Shown here: piece after piece, positions 11,776-23,346 of the stretch
Layout: each line of letters begins with the position of its first letter
Numbering within the stretch: position 1 is the first letter of the stretch
NCBI GenBank assembly: GCA_928212115.1
Contig: CAKMRJ010005745.1
Location: forward strand, 215,876,533-215,940,532
Source of the DNA: Lactuca virosa
Lineage: Eukaryota > Streptophyta > Magnoliopsida > Asterales > Asteraceae
Length of the DNA stretch: 64,000 nt
Reading direction: 5' to 3'
Made by a program: the position numbers and the translations under genes
The notes under the pieces: generated by a model
Seen by the model: the letters and a program-made list of their open reading frames with translations, nothing else
Databases searched by the model: none
Told to the model about the DNA's origin: nothing

Positions 11776-12840
11776 TTAATCTTATATTAATAAGGGTATA
11801 GCTTTTATTGCTCATTTAAGGGCATATCATTTTTCAAATTACATGTCTAGTTAGTTTTTGGTTTGAGCGGGCATCATCGACAAATATGATCATTTTTGTT
11901 GGTCAACTCACCCAAATTTATCCCTTGCACAATTTATGGAAAAATTCCTCTTGTGGATATGAAAAAACATTGTTAAATAAGTCTTATAATGATGGTTTGA
12001 GATGAATTTTATTGGATTCTCTATATAAGGATACGAAACATGATAATATTGTCTCTACAATGTTGGTTGCATATGGCACATCAACAAAATATCGTAGACC
12101 ATTTAGAAATAAGATTCGACATGATATCTATTAGGATGCTAAAAGCTTTGAGGGTTTGTTGCTTCCATCTACATTCGGTATAAATTTTAATCATGATATC
12201 TATGTGATTTTTGCTGGAGATGCCAACTCAAACCCAAAACGGCTAGACACATAATAACCGATAAAAATGGTATATATATTAATCAGTAATTTTGACTTTT
12301 CGATCTTTATTCCCTTAGCACACAAGCACTAGGCAGGTAGCATGGTTAGACTTTTAATTATCAAAATAGCAACTAAAGTTTAACTATGGCATTCAGTAAC
12401 ACATGTATAACAATACATTTAATAAAAAAGTTTACTTAACTATAAAAATAAAAATAAAAATATCATAAATATTAATGAGATATTATTATTTTGTCTTTAT
12501 TTACTTAAACAAGATAATAAACCCAAACTTGCCAATACTCATATTTGAGTTGGCAATCCAATGTCCAAAGGTTATCATTCGTATCCACATTTAGTTTTAT
12601 TTGACATTATACACACTCTGTCAGACTTCATAAAATTCAAAAACTTATCCATAATCGTTTATGCTATAAACAATAGTATTATTTTGATATCTAAAGCCAA
12701 TAATGTTCATTTGGATCATCGCAAAATAATTGTCTATACTAAGAATATTAATAAGGATATCCATACACGTCGAAAAGGTATCACAAAAAGTGGCCGACAA
12801 ATAAGCTAAATCTACCCAGAAAATCATAGTGAGAGGCTGA
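11776..12840. other. AT-rich intergenic DNA
   Basis: No gene, RNA gene or clear repeat recognised. Short ORFs at 12561-12827 on both strands are AT-rich chance frames. Confidence 0.4.
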
Positions 12841-13433
12841 GAGCATCTCCAATCTAAAATTCTTTACATGTCATTTATAGAAGAGTAAATTACACGAATG
12901 ATCTCTATGGTTTGGGGTAATTTGCATGCTTGGTCCCTAATTTATTTTTATTAACTCGGAAAGTCTTTATTGTTTGTTTTTGTTACGCACTTGATTCATA
13001 CTTTATATTTTTGTTAAGTGTTTGGTCTATATCTTACCTAAAAAGTTTATTATTTAAATAGGGAAAAATGGTGGGGGTATGTAAGGTAAGGTGGTGGGGG
13101 TGGGGTTGGGGGTGTGTTTATTTAAATAAATTAAAAAATCAAGAGCAAAAATAGCTTTTTAGGTAAGACAGAGACCAAGCGCGTAACAAAAAAAAAAAAC
13201 AATAGTAACCTTTCGAGTTAAAAAAATAAGTTAGGGACCTTAAACCATATAGATCATTCGTGTAATTTACTCTTTAAAGAATTATTGACCTCTTAACAAA
13301 AAGCTTTTTATCATGTAAGTCATTATCAAAAGATACAAAATTTAATATACTTGGGTAAAAGTTTTTTTATCACTTGGTAATTGAAAATATAAAATATAAT
13401 TTTTTTTCTAAATTGTATGCATTGGAAATGCTG
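12841..13433. mobile_element. MITE-like element with GAGCATCTCCAAT ends, host of a nested MITE
   Basis: The left end AGCATCTCCAAT pairs with the right end ATTGGAAATGCT as short inverted termini. A second, unrelated palindromic MITE (12882-13273) lies within. The superfamily and TSD are not resolved. Confidence 0.5.
12882..13273. mobile_element. Palindromic MITE, copy 1 of AGAGTAAATTACACGAATG family
   Basis: Ends are AGAGTAAATTACACGAATG and its inverse. The two arms (TTGGTCCCTAA, ACTCGGAAAG, TTACCTAAAAAG) are near-perfect inverses across a G-rich centre (GGTGGGGGTGGGGTTGGGGG). A second full copy is at 35027-35429, aligning end to end. No coding capacity. The flanks TTATAGAAG and TTAAAGAAT could be a decayed 9-bp TSD, so a Mutator-type MITE is possible. 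Confidence 0.85.
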
Positions 13434-13832
13434 TTACAACCTTATAAGGCTGGAGAGAGTGATGTCACAGTCCGTCATGAAACCACACTGTCGCGTAGGT
13501 GTCATGTGTGTTTTTACCACAAAAATGTGGTTTGTTGTCACATCCAATGAGTGGTGTCACATTTGAGTTTTTTTTAATTTAATAAATAAAAAAAATCAAT
13601 TTAAAAAAAATATTTCATTAATTAAAAATAAAAGTACAATTACATTGCATAACTTAAAAAAAACTAGAAATTTAGAAAAGCAAACTAGAAATATTAAGCC
13701 TACAACTTAAAAAAACACATCAAACGATTAAAAACTTGGAAAAAAATTGGATATTAAAAACGATTAGCATAACGTTTTTTGGAGGATGACATTTTCAAAG
13801 GTTTTGGAAACAAAAAGATAGTAAAATATGAA

Positions 13833-14450
13833 GGTGTTGTTTGTGTTTTGTAAAAAAAAACCTCTTCAGACCTCTTATTGTTGCGCGGCACAGCACACAC
13901 ACAACACTTTTGATCTCGCAGCTGTTTGTTTTTTAGAAGTCTTCAGAGTAAAAAATCTATGCGCGTGTTCTGTTTGGTGCAATACTTGTATTGCCTCTTC
14001 CAACCTCTTCTTTTTTTCCGTGCTGAAATCTTGATTATATGTTGCTGAAATATTATTTTACATTTTTTTTGTTTTTTTTTTTGTTTATTCTTGTTGATTT
14101 TTTTTCGTTTTTTATATTAAATAAAAATAATTTCTTGATGAAATATCATTATTTTTTGCTAAAATATCTTTATTTTTTTGTTGAAATATCATTATTTTTT
14201 GCTAAAAATATCATAAAATATTGCTGAAATGTTATACATTATTAGATTTTCGGTATTAAAAAACTATTTTCGATTTATAAAATTAGTTTATTTTAATTTT
14301 TTAATATCTGCAGCAGCATGCAGATGTTAAAAAACAAACACGCTTCTTATTACAGTCTGTAGCCGTTTGGTCCACCTCTTCTACTGCAAATGGTTGCAGA
14401 GGTGGTCCGCAAACTTTATGAATTTTTGCTTCAAAAAAACAAACAACACC
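13833..14450. mobile_element. Non-autonomous TIR element with GGTGTTGTTTGT ends (618 bp)
   Basis: The left end GGTGTTGTTTGTGTTTT is inverted at the right as AAAAAAACAAACAACACC. Near each end, related sub-terminal sequences (GACCTCTTATTGTTGCG on the left, GTCCACCTCTTCTACTGCAA on the right) occur. No coding capacity. A related fragment appears near 29140-29230. No convincing TSD. Confidence 0.6.
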
Positions 14451-15890
14451 AAAGTGTTTGTGAGTTAGTCTGGTTAAAAAATTGTAAGGTTTGAGAGGTT
14501 TAAATAAGAATTGGTAAAGGTTAAAAAAATTTAAAATTAAAATTTCAATCGTTCACAACGGTCAATGTTTAGAAAATAGAGCAGAGGAATGCTCCCTTTG
14601 GGTACCGCAGGACAGCCTCCACCGCACCCAAACCGTGGTGGAGGGGCGGTGTTTGTGATGATGTGGCATGGGTGGTGCGATAGAGACTGTAGCCACTCCC
14701 GCCAGTCTAATATCCTAAGATAGTATTATAATCTTCGACAAAGTATATAAAGTTTTTTATTAAATTTATTCTATTTAAAAAAAATCAACAATGACCATCA
14801 TAACATTTTTATTATCGATTCAATGAGCTATCACAATAAGATGACGCTTTTTCACTACTACTTTTTAATTTATTTTATATAAATCAAAGTGTTATGTTTA
14901 TTTTTATAAAAAAAATTTTGGAGTGTTTAAGGAATTGTCAATATTTGTTAAAAACTGATATTACCGATTCCCCCACCCCTCAGGTGCACTTACAAAAGCT
15001 AAATAAAAGTCTAAGGCAAAAACAACAACAATGTACTCAATCAATCCAACCCAAACAGTTTTTCTATTTTTACGATTAGAGTCCCTTTTATATTGGTTTT
15101 CGATCTATATCAACAAATTATCGATTTCTAAGGTTTTGGGATAATTTGGCACAAACGAGCCCCAACAAAACACTAAGATACGTGTTTATAACACCAATAC
15201 ATGCCACTAATCCAATAAATAAACTCATCCATTGAAATCGTTTGTTTTCTCCCATGGTTTCCATATTCTAACGTAAAAGTAAATAAAACTATGAGAGAAT
15301 CTTACCTCAGTGATTACCTGAATAACCTATAAACTTAAATCATAGAATCCTCCCAGAGATGCTTGATTGCCACTTTCTTTCACAAAAAATTTCAAAAAGA
15401 AAACCCTAACTGATTTTTTTTCTTTAAATACTCTATCTGAAGAATTACCTTTTGATGAGAAAATTACAATAACAATAATAATCTCCTAAAAAATACCCGA
15501 TTAAAATAAATGATACGCATATAGTCATTTTTTTCTATTACGCATTAAGTGGATGAAATTAAAAAAATATATTATTAAAAAACTAAAACTTGTTCAAAAC
15601 ATGTTTTTTCATGTTTACGTCTTCGATCATTTTATTTAAAAGATGGACTATTATTGTAATAACATACTTTAATGATTAACATAAAAATAATTTATTAAAA
15701 GAAATAAATAGACCATAAACTGAACTTATATAAAAAAATTCATTTTAACTCATCATTCAACTCTCCGTTTAGCCACTTTAGGAAAGAAATAACCATGGAG
15801 GTGATATTTTTGTTTATGTTTTGAACATCTAGTTTTGTTTCCTCATTTTTTGATATGATGATGATTAAAAAAAAATCATCCACTTAAAAA
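14451..15890. other. AT-rich intergenic DNA with a GC-rich island
   Basis: A GC-rich stretch at 14580-14720 (TGGTGGAGGGGCGGTG, GATGTGGCATGG) resembles the ends of Harbinger-type MITEs, but paired ends were not found. No gene recognised elsewhere. Confidence 0.35.
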
Positions 15891-15893
15891 TAA

Positions 15894-17109
15894 GGTATCG
15901 TTTGATAAACATATTTTCAAGTCCAAACAGATCTTTCTGACTGAATTAATCGAAAAGACTGTTTGATATGCACAAAAAATAGGTCTTTCCCGGTAAAATA
16001 TGTTTTTTCTCGGACACTCCAAAATCATATATTTCTGGCTGAATAGGCTGGAAAAACAATTGTGCCCCCAAACCTAACCTCTTTCTTTCTTGGATTATTA
16101 ATTTCTTTTAAATAATTTTTTTAATTTCTTTTCTATTGAATTATTACTTTTTTATTGGATTATTATATATTAATAAATATCATTTTTAATATATAATATT
16201 TATGTATTAATTGATACTACCTCAGTCGCCAAATAATAGTCCACTTTTGATTTTTGAGTCTTTTTTCTTCAATTTTGACTTTAAATATTTTTGCTTTTAT
16301 TAGATAGTAATTGATGCAAACTATATGAATGGATTGTATTTTAAATGTTTTTTCATTGTTATAAGTTTTATCAAGTAATATATAACACAAATAAAAATAT
16401 TTTTTGTCAAAGTTGAAGAAAAAAGACTTCAAAATCAAAAGTGGACTATCAATTTGGGACGGAGGAAGTATTATTTTATCCGATTATTAATTTCTTTTAA
16501 ATAATTCTTTTTTTTATTTCTTTTTTATGGATTAATTCTTTTTTATTAGATTATTATATATTCATAAATACTATTTATAAATATATAATATTTATATATT
16601 AATAAATCTTACTTTATTAATTATTAATTTCTTTTAGTTAATTTTTATAATTCATTTTTATTAGATCAATTCTTTTTTTTTTTTGACAACACCACCATCA
16701 TCCTAATATATTTTAAAAAATTTCATCCATCCCACCATTATCGGACATAAACCGGGTCAAGAATCACACGTTGAGTTATAAAAAAAACAAAAATGACTAT
16801 AAAGAATAACAACGTAACATTAACTTGAAAAACAATAAACTTAAAACAACTTAATCGACATTCTATTTGGTTTTTTAAATGATTATTGTGTAATTTTGAT
16901 TTTGTATGACAATTTGTATGTTTTTAAATTATTCAGCAACTTCATCAATCACAGTATAGAACAACAGGGTAATATTGTCATTTTTCATCATACAATACAG
17001 TCAATCAGATGTAGAATCATACAACATTGTTTTTTCTCAGTCAGAAAACTTTCTCATACAGTACTTTTCAAGACAACACTTTCCCGGACAGAAACTATCA
17101 AACGGGACC
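15894..17109. mobile_element. PIF/Harbinger (Tourist-like) non-autonomous element, 1216 bp, TAA TSD
   Basis: The ends GGTATCGTTTGATA and TATCAAACGGGACC are inverted repeats flanked by TAA on both sides (15891-15893 and 17110-17112), the 3-bp target typical of PIF/Harbinger. The sub-terminal parts also mirror each other (GTCTTTCCCGGTAA against ACTTTCCCGGACAG, same sense). No transposase inside. A Stowaway-like MITE is nested at 16217-16468. Confidence 0.72.
16217..16468. mobile_element. Stowaway-like (Tc1/mariner) MITE, 252 bp
   Basis: Ends CTACCTCAGTCGCC and GGGACGGAGGAAG (inverse CTTCCTCCGTCCC) match the plant Stowaway consensus CTCCCTCCGTCCC. TA dinucleotides flank both sides (16215-16216 and 16469-16470). 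Arms such as AATAGTCCACTTTTGATTTT and AAAATCAAAAGTGGACTAT are long inverted repeats, so the transcript would fold as one hairpin. Confidence 0.88.
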
Positions 17110-17270
17110 TAAGGTTTTTTTTTATTTTTACCCTTATTTTAATTGAATAAAAAGAAACATGTTGATGACATAAAAATCAGATTACTTGTTTATAAATGGA
17201 CACATCAAAACCATATATGGAAATATCATTTCCCCCTCTAGCTAGAAATATAATGGGGCCGTTTTATAGT

Positions 17271-17618
17271 CACTTAACGTGTTAGAAGATTTAATACGAA
17301 GATATTGAAGATTTCTTTAAACAGGAGTGATTTTAATGTTTTCTATACATAATAAATTATATTTTATAATATTATCCAGTATAATATTTTTTATTTTATA
17401 AGATTATATAGTATAATATTTTAAAATAATTTATATTTTATATTCACTTAATGTGTTAAAAGATTTAATACAAATATATTGAAGATTTTTTTAAACGGTA
17501 GTGATTTTAATGTTTTACTATACACAACAATTTATATTTTATAAAATTATATAATATAATATTTTAAAACATAAATTATTATAAATGAAAGAAAAAATTA
17601 TTATGTATTAATAAACTT
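17271..17618. repeat. Tandem duplication of a 174-bp AT-rich unit
   Basis: CACTTAACGTGTTAGAAGAT at 17271 recurs as CACTTAATGTGTTAAAAGAT at 17445, and similarity runs on through ATATTGAAGATTT, GTGATTTTAATGTTTT and TATAATATTTTAAAA. Confidence 0.85.
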
Positions 17619-18694
17619 TTTTTTACTTAAAAGATAAAAAGAAACTATTCAACAATTGTAATAAACATTTTTATTGAGTATCATTTATATGTCAGAAGAA
17701 AACTGAAAAACATGTATTGGCTAAAAAATAACGTGAAGTTTTGTCATGCAGCTTTAAAGCCATTAAGATAACATATAAGATTATGGATTTTTTTCAGATT
17801 CAGTTAACGTAGACACTATTTACAGGTTCAATGAACCTGGACATATAGGAAAATCGGGAAATGAAATAGAGACGTTATGCTAATCTTTAAGGTAGATCAC
17901 ACGACGATCCAACGTGATATCTCAATTTAATATAGCCGCCGTTACGTCCTTATGACTCACCAAACATATCTTAAATACTATTTCTTTTTTTAGAAAATTA
18001 TATATATAACATATTATATTTATCTAATTTGAGAAATCAGATAGTATTTTTTTTACTGGTTCTACTCATTTTCCAACTCATATACTATGACAAATTTTAA
18101 AATCAAGATAATAAATTAAAAAAAGATTTAATAGATTCTACATCTTATTATTTTATGAGTAAGAAGATAACAAATGATATGAAAATATTTAATTTTTCAT
18201 CTAAATTTTATTTTAATAAACACATAAAACTAATATATTAAGATTTATATCATAACTTTATAAATAAAAAAAATAAATAAATAAACAAAATAAAACAAAA
18301 ACCAAAACAAAAAAAATCGTGATGTAAAACCAAGATTGTCAAGATCGGGATCCTACGTAAAATCGTTTTTTGGTTTGCAAGATCGGGATCGTAAGATCCC
18401 ACAAAATAAAACATAATTTTAATTTATAATTTTAAAACATAAAAAATATTTCAAACATTCAATTTTTTGTTTAAATGATATAAAAACTTCAAAATATTAG
18501 TCATAAGTCACAACACATAATCATAAACGGTAAATTGAAAAATGGTAAAAACAAAAAGTGATAAAAAAAAGTTTCATTTGCAAAAAAAAAAAAAAAAAAA
18601 AATCAATGGAAGGTAGGATCGGATCGGATCTCAATCCTACGATCCTACCCAAATACAATCTAACTCGTTTTTCATATCTAGGATCTCCTACGAT
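17619..18694. other. AT-rich intergenic DNA with GATCGGATC palindromes
   Basis: No gene. Repeated GATCGGGATC/GATCGGATC and CCTACGATCC strings at 18335-18400 and 18605-18695 suggest a decayed small element. An A run of about 20 bases lies near 18580-18601. Confidence 0.35.
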
Positions 18695-19190
18695 CTTTTT
18701 TTTGGAAACAGCAAATATTTTATAAATAATAACGTCTACATGATTAGCAAGAAGCTAGATCACGAGCAATACAGGATAAACTTAAAATACATAAATTTAG
18801 ACAAAAGGAGATATGCTCCATTCAATCCACCTAGCTTTCACACCTTCAGTTCTATATTTGAACCAAGTATACGTCTCGGAAATCACTTCATCCACCACTT
18901 TTGTAGGGCACATTCTTATTTGTTTAAATATTCTCTTGTTTCTTGCCACCCATATGAACCATAATAGTCCATAGAAAGCTGCATTAATCATTTCTTTCTT
19001 ACGTGGACAACATCCCCAATTTGCCACAAAATTAAGGAGATCTGCCACACCATTGAACCGAGTAATTGGTATTTCACACCACTTTAGAATCCATTGTTGG
19101 GCCTTCATCGCAAATCTGCAGTTGATTAGAATATGATCACATGTTTCTTTTTCCTCATTACAAAGCGGACAAGTATCAAGATCGCGATTT
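18695..19190 (-). pseudogene. 5'-truncated LINE 3' end: zinc-binding tail of a non-LTR reverse transcriptase
   Basis: On the minus strand the frame reads CPLCNEEKETCDHILINCRF and continues with WILKWCEIP, NWGCCPRKKEMINAAF, and LLWFIWVARNKRIFKQ. This is the zf-RVT module at the C-terminus of plant LINE reverse transcriptases. The frame ends at 18797 and is followed by about 95 bases and an A run (the T run near 18695-18703 on plus). Sequence stops being LINE-like upstream of about 19190, so only the last part of the element was inserted or survives. Confidence 0.8.
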
Positions 19191-19869
19191 TAACAACCAT
19201 GTGTAAAACAATAAATTTGGCTCACTTAAACCATTACCATTATACATTTTAATCGGTTAAAAAACATAGAAGATGTAAATGAAAGTTGATAGATTTTATG
19301 AGATGTTTAAACCAAAAATCGATAGATATTTAAATTTTTCATTAAAAAATGGAAAATGTAGATGAAAGTTTTAATTTTTTATTATGTTTCTAGCGGAACC
19401 TTTTTTTTTTTTTTTTTGTAAAAGTTATTATATATGGTGTAATGTGACTGAGATGTTAAAAACCAAATTGAATTAAGCAATAATATTATAAGATAATTAA
19501 TTTAAACATTTTGTTTATAAAATTTATTTATATTTTATAAATAAAATATTCTATTTGTTTACTTATGATATCATTTTTTTGAGATATAATGTTTTATAAA
19601 AAAAAATGTTATTATTTATGACATTATCATTTAATATGTGCTAACGGTACATTTTACTTTTCACCTTAAAAATAAAATTTTAAGCTAAATAATTTAAGCA
19701 TTTGTGTAAAATATCTTTATTTTATTGATATTTTATAAATAGTTTTTTTTATGATATTACCTTTTTTGAAAAATTAATACTTTATATAAAAAATAAATAA
19801 ATTGTTATTTATTTATGACATAAAATGAATATTTCCTAACAGAACATTATACTTTCACAAAGTTTGATC
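19191..19869. other. AT-rich intergenic DNA
   Basis: No gene or recognised repeat. Loosely repeated TTTATAAATAAAATATTCTA-like tracts at 19500-19800. Confidence 0.35.
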
Positions 19870-21279
19870 ATGTGTATGTGGTGCTTGGAGAAGAAGAAGA
19901 GTTGTGAAGAAACATTGGATCAGGAAGAGCTTGTAGATCTAGATGTTTCTCATCATTTATAGCTTGTTAAGGTAAAAAGTTTCTACCTTGATGACTCCAT
20001 GAGTTAGTTTGTAGTTTAGGGCTTATTTCTTCATAAAATGGCCCTTTAAATTGTTCTTGAGAGTTTGAGCTACTACAGAAGGTTATAGTGTTAGATCCTA
20101 GTGTTTCTAACGTCCCTTGAGCATAAAAATGGAGTCTTGATGGATTAAGTGCAATAATGTAAAGATTGAAGGTAGTTTCATGAAGACATTATGGTCAAAT
20201 CCAAGATTTGCCCCACTAAGACATACAAAAGCATAAAGATGGCAAATTTATGGCTTAATGCACTTAAATAAGTCTAGATCTATGATTAGACGTTAAGTCT
20301 TAATTGATTAAGACCTTGGATTGAGAGTTGGCCAGCTGCAGCGTACGTTGGGCGTACCTTGGGGTACGTTGTGCGTACGTGTCTGATGTCCCAATGATTC
20401 GAGGATATTGAGTACATCGGGTGTACTGGTTGGTATGTTAAGCGTACTCATCGGAGTGGCTTTTTGGACTTATTCGGGCAACGTATGGGATTTATGGACT
20501 TTGGGCCCTTGTTGGGCCGTAAGCTTTTGTTGTATTGGGCCATTAGGGCTTGGGCCCATTTTGGACATAGATTATCTATTGGGCTCCATGGCTAGTAGCA
20601 CTTGGGCCTTGATGGGTTAGGCCCAATAAGTCAAGGAATAAGTATCTTTCTCATTTAAGGTCGGGATTTGGGCTTTGGACTTTCGGGCTGGATTATTGAC
20701 CTAATTTCTAATTAGGGTTTCTTTACTTGTGATTTAGTGGGGATTTCCGGTTCACGAGCCCGATTATTTGTTTAACTGTCAGCAGACTGAAGTGAGTTTG
20801 CTCACTATACTGTAGGACACTAGGATACGTTATGTGCTTGTAATCTTTGTGACTCCTATTGTATGTGTTATATGCATGTGTGCATGTTTGCTATATGTAT
20901 GTGGGATGAAATAGACCTGGGGGTGAAATAAACCCGATACAGCCTTGTGCTGACATATGAGTTGAAATAAACTCGGGGGTGAAATAGACCCGACATATCC
21001 TTGAGCTGGCAAATATGTATGGTATGCGGTATTTTGGGGAACTCACTAAGCTTCGTGCTTACAGTTTCAGTTTTGTTTCAGGTACTTCCGCATCGAAGGG
21101 GAAAAGTTCGGGATGATCGCATCGCACACACCACATTGTTCCGCATTTTGTTTGACTCTGATGTACTCGGATGATTTTGACACACTCTGATTTAACTATG
21201 GTTTTATAATAATGTCTTGGATGATAGTTTTATTAATATAAAAATTGAAATTCTTAGTCTTAATTTTTGGGACGTTACA
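19870..21279 (+). mobile_element. Truncated gypsy-type LTR (3' part)
   Basis: The block ends TTTTTGGGACGTTACA at 21279, a common LTR end in this lineage, and joins LINE coding sequence directly. It contains GTACGTTGGGCGTACC repeats (20340-20450), GGCCCA/TGGGCC-rich stretches, and a repeat at 20898-21011. A TG-type start was not found, so the 5' part appears missing. Assignment as an LTR is inference. Confidence 0.5.
20898..21011 (+). repeat. Two-unit imperfect repeat, GGGGGTGAAATAGACCCGA motif
   Basis: GGATGAAATAGACCTGGGGG with GTGAAATAAACCCGATACAG recurs about 60 bp later as GAGTTGAAATAAACTCGGGG with GTGAAATAGACCCGACATA. It lies within the truncated LTR. Confidence 0.8.
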
Positions 21280-21280
21280 G

Positions 21281-21735
21281 TCTTTGTCCATTGTGTCACT
21301 CTGTTGATGAATGTATGGAGCACCTCTTCTTCTCTTGTGAGTTTGTTATTGATATTTGGAGATGGTTGGTTGATTGATCTAGGATTTTTTAGGAGCCCTC
21401 TGACTCATGTTCTAGCCTTTTAGAAAAGATCAATGGATGGATGGTGGTAAAAGGAAGAAAACTGTTTCTTTTTCTCTCATTTACATTGCGTTGTGGATGA
21501 TTTAGAAGGCGATGAATGCTTTGGTTTTCAAAATTGAAAGGCAAATGGTTTTAGCTGTTGCGAATGATATTAGCGTTAGCACATTTAATTAGATTAAGAA
21601 TAGACCCAATTCAAGTAGTTATGATTGGTATGTTTGGTGTACGTCTCCCTTTTTGAACCTTCCTTGTAATTCTTCTTGAGCTTATCACTTAAGTTTTTTG
21701 CGTTAATATATTGATGCACTTCAAAAAAAAAAACA
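21281..21735 (+). pseudogene. LINE reverse-transcriptase 3' fragment with poly(A) tail
   Basis: The frame CPLCHSVDECMEHLFFSCEF followed by VIDIWRWLVD is a zf-RVT zinc-binding tail. It then hits a stop, and frame changes and stops follow, with remnants such as NALVFKIERQM. The fragment ends with an A run at 21723-21734. It abuts the LTR end at 21279, so the LTR element probably inserted into this LINE. Confidence 0.78.
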
Positions 21736-22680
21736 AATTTCATAACTGGAGTTTTAGGTTTTTGTTGTTATGTAATTTTATATTTTTAAAATCTAATAGA
21801 TATTTTTTTCGAATACTTATATACAAATAAATTTATAGTTTTCAACCTCTAGCAATCAACTACCAACTATCAATCTCTAATTTTTAGTTATGGGCTAGTT
21901 TTGTCAAACATATCCTAAGTCTTTTTTGAACAGCTCATTCATTAAGACTCTAGCAAAATGCTAGAACAAAAACAAAGTACAAGGACCAAACAATACAAGA
22001 AACAAGCTACAAATGGGAAAATAAATCAATACCAACAAACAATACAAGAATATATATGTTTTGTCTGGTTGCAAGTAGTTAACTGGATCATCCGTTGATT
22101 TTAAAGGTAAGTATCTCTTTTTTCCGTTGAACACCAAATCATTGTGAGTTTTCCAAATAATCTAGACAACCAAATATATAAGGGTCCATATGAGGTTCCT
22201 TTCCTCTACGATGGATGTTTAGCTAAAATACACCTTCTAATAATGTGCTTAATTTCTTTTATAAATTTTAAATTTTCTTTTATCCACTCTTTTTTTAAAA
22301 CAAAAAAATGTTATACCTTGACAAATAACCACCACTTAACAAATATAAACTATATCAATACGATAAGTAACTTTTTTATGGCATATTATTATCAAATGCC
22401 GAACATACCAAAATGTGTATTATCATATGAGTATAAAATCATAAGGTGCAACAGTTTGCCACAAAAAAGTTGTCCCTTATTTGAACACTACTTTGAGATA
22501 TACATTTGAAATCTACAACAAAATTCTGATTTATAAAACTTTAGATTTTGAAAATCTGTTCTAGTAGTCTTACGATTAACCAAAATTTATCAACATTCAC
22601 ATAGATGATTATTTGATTATAAGAAGTTAAAACACATAATCACAACAAAGACTATCTCATATTTTTCGTTTTATTACATT
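21736..22680. other. AT-rich intergenic DNA
   Basis: Nothing recognised. The open frame at 22144-22509 has no motif and biased AT-rich composition. Confidence 0.35.
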
Positions 22681-23346
22681 TAGGGGTGAGAATCAGTTCG
22701 ATTAATGGATTTTTCGGTTTCTTTGAATCGGTTTACTCGATTTGAAATTTTTTTGGTCCAATTCGAAAACCAAACCAGAGCAAACTTGAATTCCTCTAGA
22801 GCAAACCGAAAACCGAATTCTAATTCAGTTTGGTTCGATTTGGAAATCGAGAAAACTAAATATAAATATTTTTTTAAAAAAAATTAATGTTAGCAATTTT
22901 ACAAACATAAATTACAAAGCTTCAAACATGAAAAACTAAAGTTTCAAACATAAAAATCTAAAGTTTTTATGATTGGTAGGTGGGATTGAAAATGAAAAGT
23001 GAAGTGTGCCCGGGAATCATGAATTCGTGAGGGTTAAGAGTCGTAAATACAGAATAGATAAAATCCTAAATTGGTAAAATGGCTCAAATGTCTTTTATAT
23101 CGATTATTTAATACTTTAAGTTAATATATTAAATATAAAATATAATTTTTAGTTAATTAATCAATGCAATTGAAATTCTTGGTTTGGTTTGGTCTAAAGT
23201 TTAGTAGACCAAAACTCAAATTCAAAATTCGGTTTGGTCTCGAACCAAACAAACAATCGAATTTAAATATGATTTGTTTGAAATCGATTTCGGTTCAATG
23301 TGATTTTCGAGTTTTTTGGTTCCGGACCTAATAATTTTCACCCCTA
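22681..23346. mobile_element. hAT-like MITE, 666 bp, TAGGGGTGA ends
   Basis: Ends TAGGGGTGAGAATCAGTTCG and TAATTTTCACCCCTA are inverted. Flanks ATTACATT and ACTACAAT match at 6 of 8 positions, consistent with a decayed 8-bp hAT duplication. The body is rich in TCGGTTTGGTTTGG-type strings repeated on both strands (sub-terminal repeats). No coding capacity. Confidence 0.72.
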
